DNA of 64,000 nt from Lachnospiraceae bacterium (GCA_017399445.1 JAFQCM010000056.1:124001-188000); one strand, 5' to 3'; shown: positions 46,329 through 55,813, counted from the first letter of the stretch. The notes: generated by a model from the sequence alone, not told the origin. Made by a program: numbers and translations.

Positions 46329-47327
46329 GTGACTAGGATCTGGTTAAATCACTGGTTCAGTTCAGCGTACAACATTATCAATTTAATTAAGAAAGAAGAA
46401 AAAGATTTTTATATCATTGGAAGCAGTGGAAACAGCAATTCCGTTGTGAAAAGTGCTTGTGATGAATGGTATGAGGAACCTGTTTGGAATGAGCAAGAAT
46501 ATGTAGATTACTGCCTGGACTTTTGCAGACAGCACAAAGTAGATATCTTTATGCCGAGAACAGGTATGATACAGATTAGTGAACGGAAAAAAGAGTTTGA
46601 AAAAAATGGTACTTGGGTAATGGCAGATGATTATGAGAAAATATGGACTTTAAATCAAAAGGATAAAGCCTATGAACTTTTTAAAGAAAAAGGAATTGGA
46701 ACAGTGCCAGAATATAGAATTGTGACAGAAAGTGCTGGATTTCAGAAAGCTTATGAAGAACTGATGACATGCTATCAGCAGTTGTGTTTTAAGTTTGTTC
46801 AGGATGAGGGTGCCAGAAGCTTTCGAGTTATAGATAATCATCAAAAAGGATTTGAAGCACTGTTAAACTATGCAGAAGTGAGAATTTCATATGAAGAAGC
46901 ACTAAATGCATTATCCCAACGAGATTCTTTTCCGCCAGTTATGGTGATGCCTTATATGCCGGGGCAGGAAGTTAGTGTGGACTGCCTAAAAACCTCCCAA
47001 GGAGTGATTATGGTTCCAAGGATAAAAGGTGAAGATAGGGTGGAAAAGATAGCTTATGATAAAGAAATTTTAGATATTTGCAGGGATTTCTATGAGAAAG
47101 TAGGATTAGAGCATCCATGTAATATTCAGTTTCGATATTTAGATGGAATTCCTTACTTTTTGGAAGTAAATACAAGAATGTCAGGAGGAGTGCAAATGTC
47201 CTGTCTGGCAAGTGGTATTAATATTCCTAATATTGCAGTAAATAAGATGTTGGGAAGGGAAAAGAAATGGCAGAATAGACAGGAAGAAAAACTGGTATCC
47301 TATGTAGAAGCACCAGTTATTGTATAA
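46329..47327 (+). CDS. ATP-grasp family ligase-like protein
   Basis: 332 residues starting at GTG 46329, 8 bases after AGGAGG. An N-terminal pre-ATP-grasp Rossmann-like part (about 1-110) is followed by ATP-grasp lobes (about 115-315): LNQKDKAYELFKEKGIGTVP, CFKFVQDEGARSFRV, PYMPGQEVSVDCL and metal-binding IPYFLEVNTRMSGG. It joins an acid to an amine or thiol via an acyl phosphate; the substrate is unknown. Carbamoyl-phosphate-synthase-like and PylC-like members look closest. The nitrite/sulfite reductase begins 66 bases later. Confidence 0.82.
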   Translation: MTRIWLNHWFSSAYNIINLIKKEEKDFYIIGSSGNSNSVVKSACDEWYEEPVWNEQEYVDYCLDFCRQHKVDIFMPRTGMIQISERKKEFEKNGTWVMADDYEKIWTLNQKDKAYELFKEKGIGTVPEYRIVTESAGFQKAYEELMTCYQQLCFKFVQDEGARSFRVIDNHQKGFEALLNYAEVRISYEEALNALSQRDSFPPVMVMPYMPGQEVSVDCLKTSQGVIMVPRIKGEDRVEKIAYDKEILDICRDFYEKVGLEHPCNIQFRYLDGIPYFLEVNTRMSGGVQMSCLASGINIPNIAVNKMLGREKKWQNRQEEKLVSYVEAPVIV

Positions 47328-47393
47328 AAAAGAAAAGGATAGAAAGTAATTATAAAGAAGAAAAATAAAGAGAGATGATAGCAAGGAGAGAGA

Positions 47394-48938
47394 ATGGAAA
47401 AAATATATTTAGAAAAATTTCGTAAGGATTTGAAAGAATTCCACGAGATGACAGAAAAGTTTTACAACAAAGAAATCACAGTGGTAGAATATAAAGGTTT
47501 TTCCGGAGGTTTCGGAAGTTATGCCCAGCGTGGGGGAGAACGTAGTATGCTGCGCCTTCGTCTTGCTGGTGGTGAAGTAGATAAGGAAAAGTTAAAGTTT
47601 ATTGCAAACAGTATTGAAAAGTATAAAATTAATAAAGTTCATCTTACTACCTGTCAGACTATTCAACTTCATAATTTAGACAAGAAAACAGTCTGCGAAC
47701 TGGTGGAAGCGGCTTGGGAAAATGGAATTATCACCAGAGGTGGTGGTGGAGATTATCCACGAAATGTAATGTGTTCCCCGCTTTCCGGTGTTAGTAAAGA
47801 AGAAACCTTTGATGTGCTTCCCTTTGTAAAAGAAGCGGGAAATTATCTGTTAGGCTTTATTGGAGAAGTGAAGCTGCCAAGAAAATTGAAGGTGTGTTTT
47901 TCTAATGATAATAAAAATGAAGTTCATGCAACATTCCGGGATCTTGGCTTTGTGGCAAGGGAAAATGGTGAATTTGATGTGTATATCGCCGGCGGATTGG
48001 GGATAAAACCAAAATTTGGAGTAAAAGTTGTGGAAAACCTAGCTCCTTCTAAAGTTTTATACTGCATAAAAACTATGGTAGATATTTTTGCCCAATATGG
48101 AAATTATGAAAGTCGTGCAATGTCCAGAACCAGATATTTGCAGGAAACTTTGGGCGTGGAAGAATTAAAGAAAGTATTTCAGGAAAAACTGGAAGAAAAT
48201 TTAAACAGTGAAGAACTGGAATTGAATATAGATTTGGAAAGTTTTCAGCCAAAAAAGCAAGGAAAGTTGGGAGATTTGAAGAATTCAAGAGTAATTCCAC
48301 AAAAACAGGAAGGTTTGTATGCAGTTTCCTATCATCCGGTGGGCGGAAATATAGCGCCTGATTTTTTTGGAAAACTGTATGAAGCCATAAAAGATATGGT
48401 AGAGGTAAAAGTTCGACTCACACCAACTCAGGGGATGTATATTATCAACCTGACAGCAGAAGAAGCAGAGAAAATTTTAGAAATTACTCAAGGTGAAGCA
48501 GAAACAATCTTTGAATGTTCTGCTGCCTGTATTGGAGCAGATATCTGCCAGCAGGGAATTGGCTTATCTCAGACTTTATTAAAAGCCTGTGTGAAAAGAG
48601 TAAGAAAAGAAAATTTTGCAGACGGAGTACTGCCTGCAATTCATATTTCCGGATGTCCATCTTCTTGTGGAGCCCATCAGACTGCTCTTATCGGACTTCG
48701 AGGAGGTAAGAAACCATCTCCAGAAGGGGCAAAGTTTGCTTTTGCGGTTTATGAAAATGGTTGTCAAATGGAAGGAGAAGAACGTTTCGGACAGGATTTG
48801 GGAGTTATGTATGAAGAACTGATTCCGGAATTTTTTGTGGAATTGGGACGTGCAGTTGAAGCGGAGGGTATGAAGTATGAAGAGTTCCGAAAAACGTATC
48901 CGGAAAAAATTGCAGAAATCGCAGGGAAATACGTTTAG
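47394..48938 (+). CDS. Sirohaem nitrite/sulfite reductase family protein
   Basis: 514 residues with the duplicated ferrodoxin-like/sirohaem fold: N-terminal half with FGSYAQRGGERSMLRLRL and HLTTCQTIQLHNL, Arg-rich sirohaem contacts (YPRNVMCSPLSG), and C-terminal cluster ligands CIGADIC and SGCPSSCGAHQ binding the bridged [4Fe-4S]-sirohaem. It reduces nitrite to ammonium or sulfite to sulfide with ferredoxin-type electrons; sequence alone does not decide between them. AAGGAGAG lies before the ATG. Ammonium transport genes are 12 kb away. Confidence 0.9.
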   Translation: MEKIYLEKFRKDLKEFHEMTEKFYNKEITVVEYKGFSGGFGSYAQRGGERSMLRLRLAGGEVDKEKLKFIANSIEKYKINKVHLTTCQTIQLHNLDKKTVCELVEAAWENGIITRGGGGDYPRNVMCSPLSGVSKEETFDVLPFVKEAGNYLLGFIGEVKLPRKLKVCFSNDNKNEVHATFRDLGFVARENGEFDVYIAGGLGIKPKFGVKVVENLAPSKVLYCIKTMVDIFAQYGNYESRAMSRTRYLQETLGVEELKKVFQEKLEENLNSEELELNIDLESFQPKKQGKLGDLKNSRVIPQKQEGLYAVSYHPVGGNIAPDFFGKLYEAIKDMVEVKVRLTPTQGMYIINLTAEEAEKILEITQGEAETIFECSAACIGADICQQGIGLSQTLLKACVKRVRKENFADGVLPAIHISGCPSSCGAHQTALIGLRGGKKPSPEGAKFAFAVYENGCQMEGEERFGQDLGVMYEELIPEFFVELGRAVEAEGMKYEEFRKTYPEKIAEIAGKYV

Positions 48939-49101
48939 GTAATAAACCTAAGAACTATAGTGACAAGCTATTTTAAAGAAATAGTTATGTATTAGATGAT
49001 ATAAAAATTGAAGGGATGAAATGAGATTATCTGTGGGGTGCGGTGCAAAATTGCAGAGTTTGAAGTATAAAATTATACTTTAAAGAGAAAGGTGAGGAAT
49101 T

Positions 49102-50940
49102 ATGAAATTAATGAAAAAGATTCTGGGTATTACCTTGTCTGCAGCTTTACTTTTGACAGGTTGCAGTACAACAGACAATAATGTGGAAGGTGACAGCGAC
49201 AGTAAGGTAACAAAAGGCGTTGAGGAAACAAAGAACAGTGAAGAAACAAAAAACGCTGAGGTAAATGTAGCGTGGGATCAAATTGATGCAGCAAAATGGA
49301 ACTACAATTCCGAGGACAATGTGTACTGGCAGGTGGGAATCTTTTATTGTGAAAATCCTGTGGCAGAAGAATATGAAACATTAGGTATTTTTGTTCCTGG
49401 AGATTATATGAATGGAGTTGAAAATGGAGATGGAACTTATACTTGTGAAATGAATGTTCAAGCAACCGTTGGAGATTATGCAGCAGAAACAGCACCATTG
49501 GTAATTCCAGTAGATACACCAGGGTATTCAGCAATGCCAGCACCTACAGACTATGTCAGTGATGCAGCAAAATATACCAGTCAGGGCTTTGTGTATGTAA
49601 ATGTAGGATGTCGTGGCCGTGATGCAGGAGCACCAGCCGGAGTTACGGATTTGAAAGCAGCAATTCGCTATATTAGACATAATGAAGGAAATATTCCGGG
49701 AAACATGGAACGCATTTTCTCCTTTGGCATGAGCGGTGGAGGAGCACAAAGTGCATTGCTTGGAGCAACCGGTGACAGCCAACTATATACACCATATTTG
49801 GAAGCCATTGGAGCAGTTAGTGATGTTAGTGATGCAGTAGCAGGCTCTATGTGCTGGTGTCCAATCACCAATCTTGATTATGCAAACGAAGCGTATGAAT
49901 GGAATCTTGGGGTGACACGTACAGATTTAGAGGAAGAAATGCAGCAATTATCTAATGGTATGGCAGAGGCATTTGCATCTCATATAAATGAATTAGGACT
50001 TACAGATAAAAAGGGCAATGTTCTTTCTTTAACTGAATCTGAAGAAGGAATTTATCAGGCAGGCAGCTACTATGATTATTTAAAATCCGTGATTGAACAA
50101 TCCTTGAATAACTTCTTACGGGATACTTCATTTCCTTATGATGCACAGAGCAGTTCCAAGGGATTTGGTATGAGAGGCAACGGAGGTGGCAGAGGTAATC
50201 GTGGAGAACTGGCAGATGGAGAGTTACCAGATGGAAAACTGCCAAAAGGGGAATTACCGGACGGAAAACTGCCGGATGGAGATATTAAGAATGAATATAA
50301 GGATGATATTAATCGGATTACCACAACTGGAGGCATTACACTTTCAGGAACCTATGAAACTCCACAGGATTATATTGATGGGTTAAATGCAGAAACCAAC
50401 TGGGTTACATACAATAGTGAAACCAACACTGCAACAATTACAAGCATTGCTGATTTTGTAAAGGCACTCAAGATAGCATCAAAAAATGTTGGAGCCTTTG
50501 ATGATTTGGATAGAACACAGGGAGAAAATACATTGTTTGGTTATGGTGATGGTTCTGGGGCTCATTTCGATTCTGTTATGGCAGAATTGTTGAAGGATAA
50601 TACAGAATATGGAGAAACTTATGCAAGTGACCTGAAAAAAAAGGATTCCCTAGGTAATACTGTAGACTATCGTTTAAATATGTATAATCCAATGTATTAT
50701 CTGGAAGATTATTATGAAGGATATCAGTCAGCCAACGTGGCAAACTATTGGAGAATTCGTACAGGAATTAATCAGGGGGACACTGCATTGACAACAGAGG
50801 TAAACCTGGCACTGGCACTGGAAAACTATGGTGCAGATGTGGATTTTGAAACAGTATGGGGGCAGGGACATGTAGAAGCAGAGCACACAGGGGATTCTAC
50901 TTCTAATTTTATTGCATGGGTGAAGGAATGTTTGAAGTAA
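49102..50940 (+). CDS. TanB-like tannase / esterase lipoprotein
   Basis: 612 residues. The lipobox LLLTGC gives a lipid-anchored surface protein after a Ser/Glu/Lys-rich spacer. The alpha/beta-hydrolase body matches subtype-B bacterial tannase: ETAPLVIPVDTPGYSA, RGRDAGAPAGVTDLKAAIRY, nucleophile Ser in FGMSGGGAQSALLGATG, YWRIRTGINQGDTAL (acid loop), and His in WGQGHVEAEH. Tannases cut galloyl esters of plant tannins. Residues ~355-395 are an insert of Gly/Arg followed by (D/K)G(E/K)LP repeats absent from the Lactobacillus TanB I recall. Its stop overlaps the response regulator start, so the two are coupled. Confidence 0.85.
   Translation: MKLMKKILGITLSAALLLTGCSTTDNNVEGDSDSKVTKGVEETKNSEETKNAEVNVAWDQIDAAKWNYNSEDNVYWQVGIFYCENPVAEEYETLGIFVPGDYMNGVENGDGTYTCEMNVQATVGDYAAETAPLVIPVDTPGYSAMPAPTDYVSDAAKYTSQGFVYVNVGCRGRDAGAPAGVTDLKAAIRYIRHNEGNIPGNMERIFSFGMSGGGAQSALLGATGDSQLYTPYLEAIGAVSDVSDAVAGSMCWCPITNLDYANEAYEWNLGVTRTDLEEEMQQLSNGMAEAFASHINELGLTDKKGNVLSLTESEEGIYQAGSYYDYLKSVIEQSLNNFLRDTSFPYDAQSSSKGFGMRGNGGGRGNRGELADGELPDGKLPKGELPDGKLPDGDIKNEYKDDINRITTTGGITLSGTYETPQDYIDGLNAETNWVTYNSETNTATITSIADFVKALKIASKNVGAFDDLDRTQGENTLFGYGDGSGAHFDSVMAELLKDNTEYGETYASDLKKKDSLGNTVDYRLNMYNPMYYLEDYYEGYQSANVANYWRIRTGINQGDTALTTEVNLALALENYGADVDFETVWGQGHVEAEHTGDSTSNFIAWVKECLK
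50203..50286 (+). repeat. 15-bp tandem repeats in tannase gene
   Basis: About five and a half copies of a degenerate 15-base unit encode the pentapeptide (D/K)G(E/K)LP between two conserved parts of the hydrolase. They follow a Gly/Arg/Asn-rich stretch and probably form an exposed loop. Confidence 0.8.
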
Positions 50941-51620
50941 GTTGGAAAAAGATAGCGATTATAGAAGATGATAAAGGGCTGAATCAGGGAATTGCACTGG
51001 CACTGAAAAATGAAAATTATCAGTTTGACCAATACTATTCCCTGACAGAAGCCAAAAGTATGGGAATCAGTCCGGAAGTAGATTTAATTATTTTGGACAT
51101 TAATTTGCCAGATGGTAACGGATTTGAGTATTTAAAAGAATTACGAAAAAAATCAGAAGTTCCGGTGATTATTCTTACAGCCAATGATTTGGAAACCGAC
51201 GAAGTAATGGGACTGGAACTGGGAGCAGATGATTACATTACCAAACCTTTCAGTCTGATGGTGCTTCGGACAAGGATTGAAAAGGTATTAAAAAAGAATA
51301 GAATCCAAGTAAAGCGTGTGTACCAAATTGGAAATTTATCCTTTGATTTTGAGCACATGTATTTTACAAGAAATAAACAGGAAATAGAACTTAGTAAAAC
51401 AGAACAGAAATTGTTAAGAGTATTAGTAGAAAATAAAGGGCTCACCTTATCAAGGGCAAAACTGGTGGATTGCATATGGACAGATGGGGCAGAATATGTA
51501 GATGAAAATGCCCTATCTGTTACTATAAAACGTTTAAGAGATAAAATCGAAGAAAATCCATCCAAACCAAATTACATTCAGACCATATACGGAATTGGCT
51601 ATGTATGGAGGGAACAATGA
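50916..51620 (+). CDS. OmpR-family response regulator
   Basis: 234 residues: receiver (about 12-125; IAIIEDDKG, phospho-Asp in LIILDINLPDG, Lys in YITKPF) and winged helix (about 140-232; TKTEQKLLRVLV region, VDCIWTDGAEYVDENALS, YGIGYVW). The start is ambiguous: ATG 50916 or 50928, both inside the tannase 3' end. The stop overlaps the kinase start. Together with the kinase and ABC genes it resembles BceRS-type peptide-sensing modules, but the linkage to a tannase is unusual. Confidence 0.92.
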   Translation: MGEGMFEVSWKKIAIIEDDKGLNQGIALALKNENYQFDQYYSLTEAKSMGISPEVDLIILDINLPDGNGFEYLKELRKKSEVPVIILTANDLETDEVMGLELGADDYITKPFSLMVLRTRIEKVLKKNRIQVKRVYQIGNLSFDFEHMYFTRNKQEIELSKTEQKLLRVLVENKGLTLSRAKLVDCIWTDGAEYVDENALSVTIKRLRDKIEENPSKPNYIQTIYGIGYVWREQ

Positions 51621-52465
51621 GAAAAAGAGGTATAAGGTACACCTATGCAAGGTTAAATCAAATGATAGATGAAGCAATGACAGGGAATTTTGAAGAGCAG
51701 AGTTATGATGAAACAGAACTTTCCAAGCTGGAAGTAAAGTGGAAACGGTTTTTAACTTCTTCCAAGCTGTCAAATCAAAAGTTAGAAGAAGAGCGAGCAA
51801 ACATAAAAGAAATTGTATCAGACATTTCTCACCAGACAAAAACCCCTTTATCCAACATACTTCTGTATTCCCAGTTATTAGAAGAACAAAATATAGATGA
51901 AAACAGCAAAAAACTGGTTTCTGAAATTATAAAACAGTCAGAAAAACTGGAGTTTTTAATTCAATCTTTGGTGAAAACTTCACGGTTAGAAACAGGTACA
52001 TTTCAGTTAAATCCTAAGCTTCAGGAGATTAACCAGGTTTTAGAAGAGATTTTAGTACAGGTAAAAAAGAAAGCTGAGAAAAAAGGAATAGAAGTTATTG
52101 TAGAAGAGTTTCCAGTTTCCATAAAGGCAGTGTACGATAAAAAATGGTCTGGTGAAGCTTTATACAATATTTTGGACAATGCTGTGAAATATTCCAAAGA
52201 AAAAAGCAAGATACATATTCAAGTAAAGGAATATGAGTTATTTGTATGTATTGAAATCAATGATGCAGGTGAAGGGATTGCAGAAGAAGAAATTCCTCTT
52301 ATTTTTCAAAGGTTTTACAGAGGCAGGAATGTGAAGGAAGAAGAAGGCGTGGGAATAGGTCTTTACCTTACAAGGCAGATTATAGAAGCACAGAAAGGTT
52401 ATATTAAGGTAATTTCAAAAGTGGGAGAAGGCGCTGTTTTTTCTGCGTATTTGCCAAAAAAGTAA
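51617..52465 (+). CDS. Sensor histidine kinase without membrane segment
   Basis: 282 residues from ATG 51617 (GGAGGG 3 bases upstream, ATGA overlap with the regulator). A coiled N-terminal part (about 1-75) leads to HisKA with DISHQTKTPLSNILLY and HATPase_c with LYNILDNAVKYS, INDAGEGI and GVGIGLYLT. No TM helices are present, although related clostridial kinases with this H-box carry two N-terminal helices. It may sense through the ABC permease or in the cytosol. Confidence 0.92.
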   Translation: MRKRGIRYTYARLNQMIDEAMTGNFEEQSYDETELSKLEVKWKRFLTSSKLSNQKLEEERANIKEIVSDISHQTKTPLSNILLYSQLLEEQNIDENSKKLVSEIIKQSEKLEFLIQSLVKTSRLETGTFQLNPKLQEINQVLEEILVQVKKKAEKKGIEVIVEEFPVSIKAVYDKKWSGEALYNILDNAVKYSKEKSKIHIQVKEYELFVCIEINDAGEGIAEEEIPLIFQRFYRGRNVKEEEGVGIGLYLTRQIIEAQKGYIKVISKVGEGAVFSAYLPKK

Positions 52466-52478
52466 AATGTTATGGGAA

Positions 52479-52502
52479 AAATCTTTCAAAACTGAAAGAT
52501 TT
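52479..52502 (+). promoter_or_regulatory. Palindrome upstream of ABC exporter (putative operator)
   Basis: A perfect 10-bp inverted repeat, AAATCTTTCA / TGAAAGATTT, around AAAC. Further GAAAGAATCT and GAAAGATT direct half-copies follow to 52525. It is a good candidate binding site for the co-encoded response regulator. Confidence 0.55.
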
Positions 52503-52531
52503 CAGAAAGAATCTGGAAAGATTGATTTGAT

Positions 52532-52566
52532 ATAGTCTATGTTGAAAGAAACATAGGCTATTTTAA
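52532..52566 (+). terminator. Hairpin with short T-run between kinase and ABC gene
   Basis: ATAGTCTATGTT (52532-52543) pairs with AACATAGGCTAT (52550-52561; one G-T pair) around GAAAGA and is followed by TTTT. It could end the tannase-kinase transcript or attenuate the ABC operon, whose ribosome site begins 11 bases later. Confidence 0.6.
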
Positions 52567-52587
52567 ATTGCAAAGGAGGATATATGT

Positions 52588-53262
52588 ATGGAAGTTTTAC
52601 ATACAGAAGGATTGAGAAAATATTACGGCAATCAGGAAAATCAGGTAAAAGCCTTGGATGGAATTGATTTGTCTATTAAGCAGGGAGAATTTGTTGCCAT
52701 TGTAGGTACCAGCGGAAGTGGAAAATCTACCTTGCTTCATATGCTTGGAGGACTGGACAGACCTTCGGAAGGGAAAGTGTATGTAGAAAATAAAGATATT
52801 TTCTCTCTAGAAGATGATGCCCTTACTATTTTCCGAAGAAGAAAAATTGGATTTGTATTTCAGGCATTTAATCTGGTGCCGGTATTAAATGTATATGAAA
52901 ATATAGTACTTCCTATAGAACTGGATGGAAATTCGATAGATAAAAATTATGTAAATCAGGTCATTGATTCTTTGGGGTTAACAGAAAAGGTAAACAGCAT
53001 GCCTAATCAGTTATCCGGGGGACAACAGCAAAGGGTAGCAATCGCCAGAGCTTTAGCAACGAAACCTGCCATTGTATTGGCAGATGAGCCTACCGGAAAC
53101 TTAGATTCTCGTACCAGTCAGGATGTATTAAGCCTTTTAAAAGTAACCGGACAAAACTTTAACCAGACCATAGTTATGATTACTCATAATGAAGAAATTG
53201 CCCAAATGGCAGACCGAATCATACGTATTGAAGATGGAAAAATCATCAAAGGGGGCAAATAA
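52588..53262 (+). CDS. ABC transporter ATP-binding protein (MacB/LolD type)
   Basis: 224 residues with Walker A GTSGSGKST, Q-loop FQAFNLVPVLNVYEN, signature LSGGQQQRVAIARAL, Walker B IVLADEPTGNLDS and H-loop MITHNEE. The LNVYEN and DEPTGNLDS motifs place it in the exporter/mechanotransduction group that pairs with FtsX-like permeases. AAAGGAGG is 9 bases from the ATG. The permease follows by 1 base. Confidence 0.96.
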   Translation: MEVLHTEGLRKYYGNQENQVKALDGIDLSIKQGEFVAIVGTSGSGKSTLLHMLGGLDRPSEGKVYVENKDIFSLEDDALTIFRRRKIGFVFQAFNLVPVLNVYENIVLPIELDGNSIDKNYVNQVIDSLGLTEKVNSMPNQLSGGQQQRVAIARALATKPAIVLADEPTGNLDSRTSQDVLSLLKVTGQNFNQTIVMITHNEEIAQMADRIIRIEDGKIIKGGK

Positions 53263-53263
53263 G

Positions 53264-55813
53264 ATGCAAAAGGTACAAAATAAAAAAGTAATCAACCGTC
53301 TTTCCGCCCGAATTGTAACAGCAAAAGGAAAAAAGAATCTGGTGACTATTCTTGCTATTATGCTTACCGCAGTGTTGTTTACCGCACTCTTTACCATTGG
53401 CGGCGGTATGTTACAGAGTTTTCAGGAATCTACTATGCGGCAGGTAGGCGGGAAATCTATGGCAGGAATAAAGTTTGGTTTGCCGAAAGATTATGAAAAG
53501 ATTGCTAAGGACTCCAAGGTAAAAAACATAAGTTATAGAATCATAGTAGGACAGGCAGTAAATGAAGAGTTATTGAAAGTAAGCACAGAAGTAAATTACG
53601 CAGAAGATGAAAATGCCAAAGCAACCTTTTGTTATCCTGAAGTGGGTGATATGCCAAAGAAAAGATTAGAGATTGCCACCAGTACTGTAGTATTGGATGC
53701 CTTAGGAGTACCTCATAAAGTAGGGGAAACAGTACCTCTTGAAATTTCCATTGATGGAAATGTGGTAACAGAAGAATTCACACTTTCCGGTTATTGGGAA
53801 GGGGATGCGGTAGCAATGGCACAGCAATGTTGGGTAGCAAAAGAATATTGTGATGAAGTGGCACCTTCACCAGAAACCTCTTTTTATGAGGGAGTAGGCA
53901 TTGAGTATGCTGGGTACTGGATGATCGATTTTGATTATGGAAACAGCTGGAATATTAAAGATAAAACCATTGCTTTACTAGAACGAAACGGTTATGATGT
54001 GAATCGGATTTCCTATGGTGTAAACTGGGCATATACTACCAGTGATGTGGATGGAGGAATGATAGCTTTGATTGTAGTTTTACTTGGATTGATTCTTACT
54101 TCCGGATATTTGATTATTTATAATATCTTTTCCTTAAATGTAGCAGGAGATATTAAAAGTTATGGACTTTTGAAAACCATAGGAACTACAGAAAAACAGC
54201 TAAAGAGGTTGGTAAGAAAGCAGGCTGTGTTTTTATCTGCTATTGGAATTCCTTGTGGACTTGTATTAGGGGTTGTGCTTGGGAAAATTTTATTTCCTGT
54301 TATTATAAAGAATTTTGAACTTACAGAGGTGGTGAATTTCACCATAAATCCACTGGTGATTGTGGGAGCTGGGGCATTTTCCTTTCTAACTGTGTGGATT
54401 AGCTGTAATAAGCCTTGTAAACTGGCAGCAAAAGTTTCTCCTGTGGAAGCAGTACGATATACGGATAAAACAACCTATAGCAAAAATAAAGAGCGAAAAG
54501 TAAGAAAAGTAACTGCGATTTCTTTTGCCTGGGCAAATCTGGGACGAAACCAAAAAAAAGTTGTATTGGTAGTGGCTTCTCTTTCTTTAAGTATGATTTT
54601 ACTAAATTCTGTTTATACCGTAATAAACGGATTTGATATGGATAAATTTGTTTCTAATTTTCTTGTGGGAGATACTATAGTGACGGATGCCACTGTTTTA
54701 AAACCTGGTGTTGCAGAAAATAATTTAGAAGGAATTACTAAAGAAGTGCAGAAAGAGTTAGAAACAATGGAGGGAATTGAGGAAGTTCATAATGTGTATT
54801 TTAATTTAAGTAGCTTTAAAATTAGTGATAATTCCAAAGAAAAATTTATGGAGTTTGTAGAGGAAAATTCCCAATATCTTTCCAATTCAGATATAACAGA
54901 GGAATTTCAATTTGGAGAAGAAAATGTTATTTCAGTGGGCGGGGTGTATGGTGTAGACACTTGGGGAATGCAGCAGCTGGAATGTTACGAAGGAGAGTTT
55001 GATTGGGAGAAATTTAAAACAGGAAAATATTGTTTTGTTAACACATATGGAGCAAGGTATGAACTGGAAGATCCAATGGATGGTAAGTTCTGTCAGATTG
55101 GAGATAAATTAACAATAGAACTTTGGGATGGTACTACAAAAGAATATGAAGTATTGGGAATTGCTGGTGTGCCAAATGCCATGAGCAGCCGTTTCTCAAC
55201 TATGCTGGGAATGGAAGTAATATTGCCGCAACAGGAGTATATAGCACTTGTGAATCCAACCGGAGCTTTACTTAGTGTTTTAATTCAGGATGAAGCTGTT
55301 GGAGACTCTCTTGATAAGATTATGGAAAATTATACAGAACGAGTACATACAAATTTATCTGCTGTTTCAAAAACTACTTATGAAGGCGAGTTTAAAGACC
55401 TTGTAAATATGCTGGTGATTGTAGGAGGAGCTTTGAGTTTTGTACTTGCTTTGATTGGAATACTAAATTTTGTGAATGCAATAGTCACAGGAATTTTAGC
55501 AAGAAAACAGGAACTTGCCATGATGGAAGCTGTGGGAATGACAGGAAAACAGATGAAGTCCATGCTGGCATGGGAAGGAACTTTATATGCAGTATTCACT
55601 ATGATAGTTTCTATGGTAGCAGGAGCACTTATTAATAATCTAGTGTTAGGGAATATGTTAAGTGATATGTGGTATTTCTCTAGTCACTTTACCATTGTGC
55701 CAATTCTTGCGTGTATGCCTGTACTGCTTTTGGCAGCATGTCTTATTCCTGTGATTGCATATGAAAATATGAAGCAGGAAAGTGTTGTGGTACGGTTAAG
55801 AGAAGTGGAGTAA
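53264..55813 (+). CDS. FtsX-like ABC permease
   Basis: 849 residues from ATG 53264 (AAAGGGGGC upstream). There are eight TM helices: TM1 (about 20-45), a large outer domain (about 45-270), TM2-4 (about 275-410), TM5 (about 440-465), a second outer domain (about 470-720) and TM6-8 (about 725-835). It ends with MKQESVVVRLREVE, typical of MacB/BceB-like proteins. With the preceding ATPase it likely exports or senses peptides, antibiotics or lipoproteins. Control by the adjacent two-component system is inferred. Confidence 0.93.
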   Translation: MQKVQNKKVINRLSARIVTAKGKKNLVTILAIMLTAVLFTALFTIGGGMLQSFQESTMRQVGGKSMAGIKFGLPKDYEKIAKDSKVKNISYRIIVGQAVNEELLKVSTEVNYAEDENAKATFCYPEVGDMPKKRLEIATSTVVLDALGVPHKVGETVPLEISIDGNVVTEEFTLSGYWEGDAVAMAQQCWVAKEYCDEVAPSPETSFYEGVGIEYAGYWMIDFDYGNSWNIKDKTIALLERNGYDVNRISYGVNWAYTTSDVDGGMIALIVVLLGLILTSGYLIIYNIFSLNVAGDIKSYGLLKTIGTTEKQLKRLVRKQAVFLSAIGIPCGLVLGVVLGKILFPVIIKNFELTEVVNFTINPLVIVGAGAFSFLTVWISCNKPCKLAAKVSPVEAVRYTDKTTYSKNKERKVRKVTAISFAWANLGRNQKKVVLVVASLSLSMILLNSVYTVINGFDMDKFVSNFLVGDTIVTDATVLKPGVAENNLEGITKEVQKELETMEGIEEVHNVYFNLSSFKISDNSKEKFMEFVEENSQYLSNSDITEEFQFGEENVISVGGVYGVDTWGMQQLECYEGEFDWEKFKTGKYCFVNTYGARYELEDPMDGKFCQIGDKLTIELWDGTTKEYEVLGIAGVPNAMSSRFSTMLGMEVILPQQEYIALVNPTGALLSVLIQDEAVGDSLDKIMENYTERVHTNLSAVSKTTYEGEFKDLVNMLVIVGGALSFVLALIGILNFVNAIVTGILARKQELAMMEAVGMTGKQMKSMLAWEGTLYAVFTMIVSMVAGALINNLVLGNMLSDMWYFSSHFTIVPILACMPVLLLAACLIPVIAYENMKQESVVVRLREVE

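Noticed and set aside
49102-50940. Ordinary lipase or feruloyl esterase
   Set aside because: The motif order and YWRIRxGxxxxDT segment fit subtype-B tannase better than lipase families, though substrate is unproven.
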